Source: Trebouxia sp. TZW2008
Lineage: Eukaryota; Chlorophyta; Trebouxiophyceae; Trebouxiales; Trebouxiaceae
Assembly (NCBI GenBank): GCA_002118135.1
Contig: BDIU01000277.1
Location: 186,001-250,000, forward strand
Direction of reading: 5' to 3'
DNA: 64,000 nucleotides
Below the pieces are notes generated by a model that was not told the DNA's origin, did not search any database, and was given only the letters and a program-made list of their open reading frames with translations. Shown piece after piece: positions 11,801-23,800 of this stretch. Made by a program: the position numbers and the translations under genes. Position 1 is the first letter of the stretch. Each line of letters starts with the position of its first letter.

Positions 11801-14800
11801 TCGTCTACAGGAAGGGCATCTGTTCACAATGCAGAGGCAGCAAAGCAAGCTGTGTACCTTAACTAGCCGTGTCATGTCTGTGACCTGTGCGTACACCCTG
11901 GGGTCAGCACTGGGTACCAGGTAGTCCCCAAACACCAGTCTGTCGGCCGTGACCACATCATCCATGTGGGCATGAAAATGCTTGTTGAGCAGAACTTTAG
12001 TCTGGTCCCTGCACAACACAGGACCACAACATCAGGCACACATGTAACACAGCTGTGAATGCATCATGACAGTTGTGGAATGGTTGGCAGGCGTTGTCCT
12101 CAAATCTGGAGCGCGCATTTTGTTTGCGTGTTGTGCAACTTAAACTCACAGATCACAAGGCAGGAGGTGCCTGAGACTCATGCATTGCAGGTTGGCTGAG
12201 ATCATACTTGTCTTTGCGTAAGTAGCATATTCGCCTGAACCACTGTGCGTCGTCAGCATTCACCAGCCGGTCAGCAGAGATTTTGTGCGCATCATGCAGC
12301 CACACGACATGAAATATGACTTGCATGCCTGTTGCAAGAGGCAGATCAATCACCTGAACCACTGTGCATCATCAGCATTGACTAGACGGTCAGCAAACAC
12401 CCTGTGGGCTTCATGCAACCACAGCACAGTGAGGTGCTTGGGCTCCGTGGTGGTTTTGGGGTCAGCCCGCATGACACCCTGAATGACCCGTGCTACGTCC
12501 CTCAGGTTGAAGGTGTAGTGGGGCTTGGAAGGAGTGGGGAGCAGCTGCTCCCTGATGGAATTGTAGACCTCGATGGTGCTGTCTACCACTGCTGTGGTCG
12601 TTGCAATGACCTGCGTGCAGACGACAATTGTGGGAATTTTGTTGTAGAAGTCAATGTACTGTGTACCACTGCTAGGTTGTTGCGATGACCTCTGTTTAGA
12701 CATTTCTGTGGGGGTTGGGTAATAGACCTCAATGTACTGTCTACCACTGCTGTGAATGTTGCAATGATGGGCAACAAAATGGCTCAGAGTGGGGAGCTCT
12801 GCAGCAAACAATGTATCAGGCAAACTGCATGCATGATGATTGTAACAGGTACACCAGGGACACAGAGTCTGCGTGCAGATTGACACGGATTGAAAGGGAC
12901 AAGACTTTCAAGGAACGCTTGAGAAGGACTGAGCACCTTCTCATTGAAGTATTTGGAGACAAATGAGCGCAAGATGGTGCTGAAGATGCAGCGGCAGCTC
13001 TCATCAGACATCTCCGTCAGCGCCAACAGGTTGAAGTGGCGCAGAAGGCGGTTGGTGATGGGATTGCGGCCACCCCCGGGGGGTCCCATGGCTGCCACAA
13101 ACTGGGTGTCAATGATCTGCTTGAAGGCACAGGGAGGCCGCCTCTCGTACCATCCCTGCAAGCAAAACATGCACATGTGTGCATCACAGGATTTTGCGCT
13201 TCTAGCTGTTTAGTGAGGCACCGATGCTGCTAGACATGAGCAGCACGTACGCACGATTGGACGTTGTTGTGCTTTGTGCTTAGTGAGCATCAGCTGCTTC
13301 AAGGGGCATTGGGCAGCAACATGGTTCAAAAGCAAGGCCACTTGAGACATCAGAACAGCGGCTTGGTGTGCGCACAATAAGTCATTTTGCTGCATTGATG
13401 TGTTTGGCCTGCTCACCTTGTGATCCATCCACTGACGCAACAGCTCAATTGGCGGCTGTGCAAAATACTTCTCCCTTTGTGGCATGTTCAGGTCATCCAC
13501 AAACACAGCATACTTCTGACCTGCAGGAGGTCCAAATACGCCCTGCATAGTTTGAACACATCTTAGTCTGGAAAGGTTTTGGACAAAGTTTGTGACATTT
13601 GCCGGATCAAGGTCCAATGCACAGGCACCCACACACACAAGTCAGGGAGCAAAAAGCTCGCATGAGTGGCAAACTGTGCATTGAAGCTCGGTCTGAAATG
13701 CAAAGGCAATTCAACGTAACACTGACATATGAGAGCAGCACAAATCTACAGGATGCAATGATACGACAACCTTTGGAGATCTGTTTCACGGCAGAGCGCT
13801 AGTACAAGTTTCAATCAGACATACCTTGCGCCGCTTGTCCATCTTGGAGTCAATGATGTCCTGGGTCTGGTTTGCACTGGTGCGGGCACTGAAGGTGAGG
13901 AAGACAGGCACCATTTCAGCAGGCAGCCCATGAGTCAGCTGCTGCATGATGTTCAGGGTCTTGCCTGCAATCAACAAGGATTGGTGCGTCAATGGGATGA
14001 CATAATATGCAATCCTACGCAGCAGTCTGATGAGGCCCAAGCATCTGAGCCGTCATGCTGAACTGTTCACCATTCCCTGGCTGTAGCGTGTGATACTTTG
14101 TCAGTGAGCACTCATTCTAGCTCAAAGCCAGAGCAGGTGCTTTTGGAAGCACCAAAACTGTGTACTTCAGAACATGTAAAACAACGTGAAGCATACAGAA
14201 GATGGACAATCACCTGTGCCTGTTTCACCCACAAAAAGCACATGCTTCCCAGCCACAGCCAAGATCTTGAGTAAGTAGTTGTAGCGCACTGTGTCGCTGG
14301 TGGGCACAATGATCTGGGAGAAGGATGCATCTGGGTCCGGCACATATGGAGGTACGGTTGCCATCCAGTCAACCCAGCTGCCTGTCTCTAGGCTGTAGCA
14401 CCAGTCATAGACGGTCTTGTCTGAAGGCCATGCAGCTGCTTTAGCTGCTTTCAGACCTGCAGAAATATGCTGCTTATATCAAAGACCTCAGATGGGCTGA
14501 CTTTGACACTTCTGTGTATCCATCAGCGTCTCCATACGCAGACTGCAAGGGTCCAAACATCATTCATTGCTGCCACAATGCTCAAAAACCGATCGCCTGA
14601 CAAGCAGACATGCAGCAAACTCCTCTACAGAAACAAAACTGTTTGAGCGTGACTGCACAGCTGTAGCATCTCCAGCATCATCTTTGTGTGCCTGTGTCTG
14701 CGTCAATTGGCCGCACATGGATTTACTGCATGCTGTTTGCCTCCTTTGTGCTCCTCCACACGGTCAGGTCAACGCTGTGTGCAAGCACATGGAGTGCACA

Positions 14801-17800
14801 TGGCTGACACTGCACAGCAAGCCAAGCATGCTAGCATTGTTGTGTGACCTGATGCAAGAGCAGGACTGACCTGCGGCCTTGCTCTTGAGGAACATGTCAA
14901 AGGCCACACGGCCTGCCTTGTCACAGGTGGCTCCAACACTCCAGGTGGTCGCGAACAGGAGGAAGCTTGGCAGCGCTGTCTTCAGCTGAGCCAGGTCCTC
15001 TGTGTTGAGAGGGTCCTGACCCTCCAGTCTGCATGATACCAATTCAAACTGATAACGGCACAAGTAGTACTGGTGACAATGATAGTGATGGTGATGGTCA
15101 TGATCAAAGTCAACAGTTTCAACATCTGTACACGTGTGCTAGGCATGTGGCAAACATCTGTTTTGACAGGCCAGCTTGTCCTTGGCTTCACAGAAATGGA
15201 TGTCAAAGTCCCAGCCTCAGTACAGCCGCGGACAGGTGCTTGAGGCCAATTTGCAGTAAGCTGATGGATGGATGCTCCCCAGTTGGCATAAAGAAGATCA
15301 GCGCAGGGAGACCCAAAGGCGTACTTCCAGCTGTGAACACTTGCTATGCGTATTGCCAGGCAGAACAGTCTGTGTGAAACAACTTAGGTACAGGATCAGT
15401 GTACTCTGCGTTAGCCTTGCCTGACAAACGGAGCAAGCAAGGCGTCCATGACACTGAAGCAGGAAGCAGCCAGAGCATTGTCCACTGCAGAGACTGGTTC
15501 CTTCAGGTGCTTGTGCACAAAGTGGATTGCTTCAGGCACAATATCCTTCCACAGCTGCGCTAGCAGATCTTTGCCATCTGACACGCCTGCATCATGCATC
15601 ACTCATCTTCACTAGGAAAATCAAGCTGATGCACAGCAGTGCATCTATGAACTTGACAATGGGCGTCATACCACCAAGTGATTGCTGGGGTGAGCGCAGC
15701 TTTGATGGCGGCTGGCAAATTGTTTTGGTGGCCAAAGGCATGAGGGGCTCAAGCATTGCTTCAAACATTGCTTGACCATGGTTGGGACTGTGGGATGCCT
15801 TGCCTGCATCTTCTGGCAGGGTAGTGCGCCAAACGGTGACTAGAATGCGCCTAATGATGATGCAGAGGTTCAGGCACACCATGCCGCAGCGGTTGAAAGC
15901 TCAGCATCAATCAACAGTTAGGACTGAAAGGAACACGGCAGACTGGTGCCTGATATCTTGTGTGGCAGTAAGATCATCAGGAAGTCGAGGCTTGACCTGA
16001 CGGCAGTGTGGCAAGCCAGGAAGCAAGCAAGGGTTGCAACCCAGTGGAGTGCGGCTCCATGTACACCATGCCACAGCGGCTCACTGTGGCAGGGGAGGCA
16101 ACAGCCAGGTCCTCCACCTCAAACATCATGGTCATGGAGTCTGTCAGCTGGATGATCTCGCCACTCACTAGGCACAGCTTCTTGTTGTCATCTAGCACCT
16201 GCATGCCGTACAGTGCAAAGAGGTTGCCAGGTACCTATTGCAAAGCGTGTTAGGTCATCCACGTCGAACATCATGATCATTGAGTCTGTCAGCTGGATGA
16301 TCTCGCCACTCACTAGGCACAGCTTCTTGTTGTCATCTAGCACCTGCATGCCGTACAGTGCAAAGAGGTTGCCAGGTACCTTTCGCAAAGCGTGTTAGGT
16401 CATCCACGTCAAACATCATGATCATTGAGTCTGTCAGCTGGTTAATCTTGCCCCGCTCACCAAGCACAGCTTCTTGTTGTCATCAAGTACCTGCATGTTG
16501 TGTCAATGCTGGAGTCACAGTCATCAAGCAGCTTTGCATGGCATATCAGGCAGCTTGTCACGGCAATGTCAAGCAGCCATGATGAGGACTGCCGACAAAC
16601 AAATCCACACAAACATGTCGCTTGCCTGTTCCGCCCTGTATATTCATTGTGTATGAAACAAGCTCAAGTCAGCCTGTAATGGTGTCAGTGTCACCATTAC
16701 AGGTCTCATCAGATACCACATGAAGGATGTCAGCATGTCAAGATCATGACAGATGTAAAGAGTCTTGGCATGCAATGCTGCCAAATGAAGCTTTGTACCG
16801 TGTTCATGTTCTCAATCCAGATGGCATCCACAGGGCCATCAAACATGATCCATTTCTTGTCTGGGCGGGTGTCAGCACAGCACTCCCTCATATAGGTTGC
16901 CAACACTCCATCCGTCCACTCATGGGTGTTCTCATCAAACTCGCCATACAGTTGGCCCATCGTGATGGACTTGGGGTTCAGGGCCACCACACGCACCTTT
17001 TCAAACTTGCCAGTGTCGCTAAGGTGAGTCATAGCCTGCAACATGCGATTTTGCAAAACATCGACCTCTCTGGTCACTTGATCAAGTTCCTTTGAACAGC
17101 TTTCCTGGACTGCAGAGATGCTGCGCGGGGCGCTGCAACACGCTGCATGTGCTTGTTGAGGTGTTGTATGATCTGCAGATAATCTGAGTGCTGGGTTGCA
17201 GATGCCATCTGCGTCTGTTTGGTGCCATGATTGATTCACTGCACAGGGCTATGGTGAATTATTGCAAATGCTGCATCATTGATTGCAACATCATGCAAGC
17301 CCTTGTGTGCTCTAGGTGAGCGCACCATTTGGATGCAGATGACTAATGCTTCATTCTATTTGTTATCACTTGCTGTGACAAACATGAGCCCCTTGATCAA
17401 AGCGGGTAAGACAGGCAATCAGGTGTAGCAAATTTCACCTTCTGCAGAACGCGGTAGCAGGCAGTTTTGCCTCCCATTGTGGGGCCTACAAGCATGAGCC
17501 CATGCCGCACAAGTGTGGTCTCATACAGCTGGATGCACTTGGCCACAAAGCTGTCGACTGCTTGGAGCCCCATCTCCTGGCAAGACTCAGAAATGGCTTG
17601 CAGCAAGCTGCCGTAGTCCACCTATCGGCCAGGCACCGTTTGGGTTTGTCAGTGCTATGCTGTGATAGATGATTCACATGCTTGCGCTTGCAACAAATGT
17701 GGATGCATAGCTGACATTGCGCCTTGACCATGGTCACACACGGAACATCTTCCAAGAACTCTTGGTTGCAGCAGCAAGCTGGAAAGTGTGCCAGGTGTAC

Positions 17801-20800
17801 CATTACGCTTTGCCCAAACATATTCATATAGCTCCTCACTGACACTCATCAAGCTATCTTTTCTAGAGACACTGTGCGGCATACAAGCGCTTGCAGCTTG
17901 ACGTTATGTGCCATGCATGCAACGGCAGAATAAATTGGCAGTTTCCTGAAGCCAGAGCTCTAGTCATCATACACACATGCATTTTGCTTGATATGCCTCT
18001 GCTGCTTCAACACAACAAGATATTTGTTACCTTGGGCGGCTGCACTCCTGGAAACAGGTCAGTGATGATCCCATCAAACAATGGCAGGTCATGTGCCAGA
18101 AACTTGGGCACATTGACGTCCCTCAAGCCCCTCAGCAGGAGAACCTCCTCTGGCTCTTCTGAGTGATCCCTCTTGAGATTGCCAACTACAAAAGACAGCA
18201 AAGCCTGAAGACTGTACCTTTCACCTTCCTTCAACTATGACTGCCTAGTTTCAGTTGTATCACCATACGTTTGTGAACGACCAAGGCCACAGATTGACTG
18301 ACAGCTATGTGCTTGGAAGCACAAGGGAGAAGGTGCCAGTGAGAAGGGAGCAAGAGGTGGAGGAAGAGGTTCCTGGAGGATAGCAGTGATGCACACTGCA
18401 TATGAGCTGTATATGGGTGATAAAGATACCGTACCTGCAGTGATTGTGCTCTTGACAGCACGCATGCCATAGTCATAGTGATCCTGGGCTGACAGCTGCT
18501 CTGAGCACAGCTTGAAAGTGGCCACCATCTTTTGAGCTAGGGGCTTGGCATTGCGGTAGCCATAGGAGTAGAGGCAGATCTCAGCAATCAGAGCGTAGTC
18601 AGGGACCATCATAGCACATGGCCTGCAAGCAGTGAGAGGCATGTGATGTTGATGTCAGTCATTAGTGCCTTTCACACTGGACAGCAGGCTGCTCTCTGTG
18701 ATCAGAATCTTTTCGCAGCTTGTGTGAATGGAAAGTTGGGCAACTGATCAAGTCTGTCTGAGCATTGCAGAGGTATGCTCAGCAAAGAGATGCATGTAAT
18801 TGCTGCACGCCTCTCAGCGGTATGATTGACATGTACACAGTTTTGCAGGCCCAAAGCTCTTGTATTCGGCTTGCTGCTAACATATGCCTTGGCTGCACAA
18901 CAGGGCACAATGATCTGGGATATAGGCCAACTGCTGGCAAAAAGCAATGACAAGCACCTGAAGAGAGCTTTGAGGTTGTCAGGCAGCTCGGAGCGGCCAG
19001 CATAGCCTGGGTTCATGGTGATGTAGACCGAGCAGCTGGGGTCCAGCTCAATCTCTGTATCCTCAAATACAAAGCGCTTCACCTTGGCTTGGATGGCCAG
19101 CTGGATGGTCAGGATCTGCTGAGCCACCACTGACAGCACCTCAAGGTCAATGCGATTAAATTCATCAAAGCAGGCCCAAGCCCCTGAAGATGCCAAACCC
19201 TGCGTCAGCAGCAAAGTGGTAATGGCAACATTGCATGACCTGTGAGTAGAATCAGCGTATCCTTGGCTCAATAGCTGCATGGTTAGGATCTGCTGAGCCA
19301 CTACTGACAGCACCTCAAGATTGATACGGTTGAACTCGTCAAAGCACGCCCAAGCTCCTAAGGACGCCAGACCCTGTTCGGGCAGCAAGATTTGACCCTG
19401 CCAGCATTGCGTGAGCCAGCTGAAGCCCATGCCCTCCCCAGTGTCCCCTGTCACTGCTAGACAGCACTCCTTGTTCCCTGCATTTTTGACAGTACTGTAA
19501 TGTTGCCATACTTGAAATCAAATAACCCATCGATTCAATCGATTCAATCTATCAGCAGGTACAGCGGTCCTGTAGACCAACTGGTGCATGAATACCAAAT
19601 TTGTCATTCCTGTCTTCTGATTGTCAAGGACTACAGAGCTGCAAAAGACGCACCTTGAAAAACTTGCCCATAGCAATGTAGTCCAAGCCATCACTGCAAT
19701 TGAAGACAACGCACTGCTTGGCCAGGGCTTTGGCCAGGTCCTTGGTGGTCTCAGTCTTGCCTGTGCCAGCTGGGCCGGCTGGTGCCCCTCCCAGGTTGAG
19801 GTGCATGGCTGACATGAGTGTGATGTAGCAGCGGTCTGTCAGAGGCGTGATCACCAGCCTGTAGTGAATGTCAAGCAACCAGTCAGGCAGAACTGCAGAT
19901 TTGGTCATGCAGACCTACTGGATGTCATGAGGTCAGTCAAGCAGGACACCGGTGCTGAGCGCGTCAAGGTCTGATCCAGGCAGATACCGCAGATTTCAAG
20001 CAGTGCTGAAAGGCCATGCAACATGCTTTTGTAGGCATGCTAGACCTGTAGCACGCTGAAGTCAAGCACCACTTCAGCATTTGTTAAAGCTCAACAATAT
20101 TCAGTCGCAGATGTGTCACAATACGTACACATTCAGAAATGCACAAGAAGGAGGGGCAAAGATGCTGATGGCCCTAGCACTGCAAGCACAGAATTCACAT
20201 CACGGCATTGCAGCACGGAAGAGGACTCTGCAGTGTTGCCACTCAAGGCATGAGCAAGGGCATAGGGCTTCATTGCAGAACATCGTATCACCTCGGAGTA
20301 TTGCCAAGGTACTCATAGCCATATGCTATGCAAGCTTGCACCATTTCCACCCACACATTGTCCCTCCAGTAGTAGCGCAGCTGGCTGGCCCACTCAAAGT
20401 CTGTGGTGTGTGCGACATTTGCGTCCACCAGCTGCTGGACCACGTCTCTGGCGTGCACATCCAGAGTGATCAGTGCTCCCAGAGTCAAACGATCCTGCCA
20501 GCAGTCAAGTCTCAGTTAGGCCAACACAAGGTAACAGCCTAAAAGATCATCTTTGTAGCAGCAATGTAGTTGATTGCAGATGCCTGATTCTCAGAAGCAG
20601 CCAGACAGGGCTGCTGTAGGGGTAGCTATCAGACTGCCTTGTCAGCGTGTCTTCTCTGCTGGCATGTGTGCATTACCTGTGAGTTCAGCTTGCCCCTGAC
20701 CAGATCAGTGAGGTCCAGCAAATCATTGACGCACTTGTCCAGCACTACTGGCACATTGCCAGCACAAATGCCTTCCTCCACTGCCTGCAGAATAAAGCTA

Positions 20801-23800
20801 CCACTGTCAGACATTGCAACAATGCTGCAAAGCAATGTTCTGCTCTATGACCTTCTGTGGTACCAGATTTGTCAAAGCTATATGCCAATGCTGGCGCCAA
20901 CGTCCTGAAGCAATTGGCAACTTTATTGCACATGCAATTGCTGAATCTGATACCTTGCCATCAGTTGGTGAACGCTTTGCATGATACTTTGATGCCGAAG
21001 CATAGCGCATGCAAAGCGATGATGGATGTCTGAACGGACAGTGATTCAGCTATCTTATCATCAACTACAGCATACAATGCCTGCACCTAAAAGATTTGTT
21101 TCAAAGTATGTGGTAGGCCTCAAACCAAGAAAAGGACTACAGACTTGTCAAAAGCCACTTGTTACCTGTGACCAGCAGATAGCAGAGACAGCCAGCACAG
21201 CCATGGCAGGCCATTGGCGCACCCATACAGGGCGAGGCTTGATGGCAGCGTCAAGCAGCGAGGCGTGTGTCTGTGCACGCACACTGGCCTTCATGCGCCG
21301 CTCCACCTCACCCAGCCACAGCTCAACAGGCCCTGCACAGACTCACCACTTGAGCTCCTGCTACAGCTTCATGACCAGCAGCTAATGTACTGTGAAGCAG
21401 TGTGGACTTTGTCACATCATGTCAGGTCTCTTATGACATGCAACTGGAATGCTCTCAAATTAAGAGGCTGGACTGCCTAGACCTGCAGCCTATTGAACAC
21501 TGCACATACAATGCTAACTTGGTGCAGCGAGTCATGCAGGCTCCAAGTTCTTGCTAGCGCATGCCTGTCATTGCCTAGTTTGTGATGTATCACTTGTGAT
21601 GTATCACTTGTGATGTATCACTTGTGATGTATCACTTGTGATGTATCACTCTGATGCCAGTGCTACACCAGAACAGCAGTAAAAGGAGCTCTCTCACCTG
21701 AAGCTTGCATTGGCACGTCAAATGGCACCCGCTCCTTCTCCTTGGATGTCATGGCCGTCACTTCCAAGTCAGCACTGATGTCCAATGACTCAATAGCCTG
21801 CCGTAGACATTCCAAACAACAAATGTTTATGCAAGTGGGAATGATAAGATCTGGCCTCATAACCCCAACAAGAGCTGTGTGAGAATTGTTGCTTGGTCGT
21901 GTACGCGCTTGTTGAAACAACACCTCACACAGGGCGTTTTGCATACAGTGGGTGCACAATCTCTGTCTTATCAGTGAGAAGTACGGCACAAGAGACATGG
22001 TGACTGAGCGTCAGCTGATGTGGGTCATGATGAAGGCATGTCTAGCTTGAGACTGTGGATGTTTACCTCAAAGCACTTGCGCAGATGTGGCTGCACTGCC
22101 AAAGGGTTCTTGGACTGACTCAAGATCTGCAGCAGCTCATCATTGGACAGGAAGAAGAACCGCGCAAAGGCCAGGCGCTTGGTCTCCAGGTAGTCAGAGA
22201 GACCCTGCAACAAAACAAGTGCGTTGTTATATGATGTGCATGTTGTTCCTATGTATGTGCAAATGATGAAGTCTGAGTAAAGATAAATAGCTGGCATTGT
22301 ACTGCTGCAGATCTGTGTCTATGTAATTGACATGCAATCTGTTCAAAGGGCAAATTTGCAGAACATTTTCTGAATGATGGCCCAGTCATCACAGGCACGT
22401 CTGGACAACTGCTTGTGGACAGTAAATTGTTGGTGTTGACAGACAGTGTTTTGGCTCACCTTTTGCACGCTCTCCAGCAGCTTATTGCATTCAGTCAGCT
22501 GGTCAAGCAGCTTCTGGCTGCCGCACATCTTGAGTATGCCTGGAGTTGCCTTGGCGCTCTGCATAGTCTGCATTTACACAGCTTAAGTTCAGTACAATCA
22601 TTTGGTACTCGACCAAGTTCAAGAGTCCATGCAACTTAGCAGCAGTCACTTGTGCAAAGTTTCTTCCATTTACAGCATCACCACTTCATGTAAGAGACTC
22701 ATGACTTCATCCAGTGAAGGGTGTTCAAAACCATTGTAACTTGCATGTCCGGCCTGACAGCCTGGCAGGGGTGATCGCCTTGAATGCCAAGTTGTTGTGC
22801 AGCTGGAGCCCCAACAGCAATACTTTTGACATGACATCAGAGAGCCTAAATTTCACCTAGCCAAGAGGATGCAGATGTCAGCCTAGCAAAGGTGTGTACC
22901 TTGCGCCAGATGCGGTCCACAGAGGAGTACTTCTTGCCCTCTTGTGGCAGCTGCTGCAGGATGTCAGGGCTGCTAAAGATGGGTTCCAGGTACATCCAGG
23001 CGCGCTGCAGTGCCAGCCACTCGTCTATGACCTCGCTGACTAGGCTGAGCTGGGCCTCCCACCTCTTCAGCCTCTCCTCAAAGGGCTTCTTGTAGGGGCT
23101 GAAAGCCATGCTCTGGGTCATGACTGCAGCGCAAGCACATTTTTGGTAAGGTGTAGGGTGAAGGTGAGGTGAAGTGATAGAGGTTTTGAGTGACCACAGG
23201 TCAAGCTCTGGCACCCACACATCATACATCATGCTATTCATGTTTTGGGTTGCAGTAGAGCAGTAGGCACAACAGGCGTGCAGACTATGTTGGCAGCATG
23301 GCATACCTATATGGTCATCAAGTTGCTGCAACACAGCTTCATCCAGCTTGATCACAAAGGTCCCAGTGTCTCTGTACTCCAAGACGCTGAGCTCTGCAGT
23401 GGCCCACTCAGCAGCCATCTTGTCCAGGGCACTCTCAATGCTGGACTCCTTACCAGCAACCTCAGACAGCTGCAAATCAATTGCATAGCAATGGTCAGTC
23501 AAAACATCGCATGTTGCTAGTGTGGTACAAAGGTGTGCACAGTCAAGGTTGCTTGGTGTGTTGCTTATTCCTGTGCATACAACCTCATGCCACGCTATAC
23601 AGATCGGGTACTCCTGATAGCAGTGGTCTTGGGCAGAGACATCTAAGCAAGGACGAGCATGCAAAATGAAGGTTGGAGACGCTGCATCATGTATAGATCG
23701 TTATTTCAACTGTATAGCTTGTGTATATGTGTAGTTCATGTAGCTTGTGCACTGGTATATAGCTCCTCAAAGTGCTGAGTCATACCTTCTGTATAGCGTC

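Noticed and set aside
21581..21650. CRISPR-like array
   Set aside because: Units are directly adjacent without spacers and the context is a eukaryotic intron.
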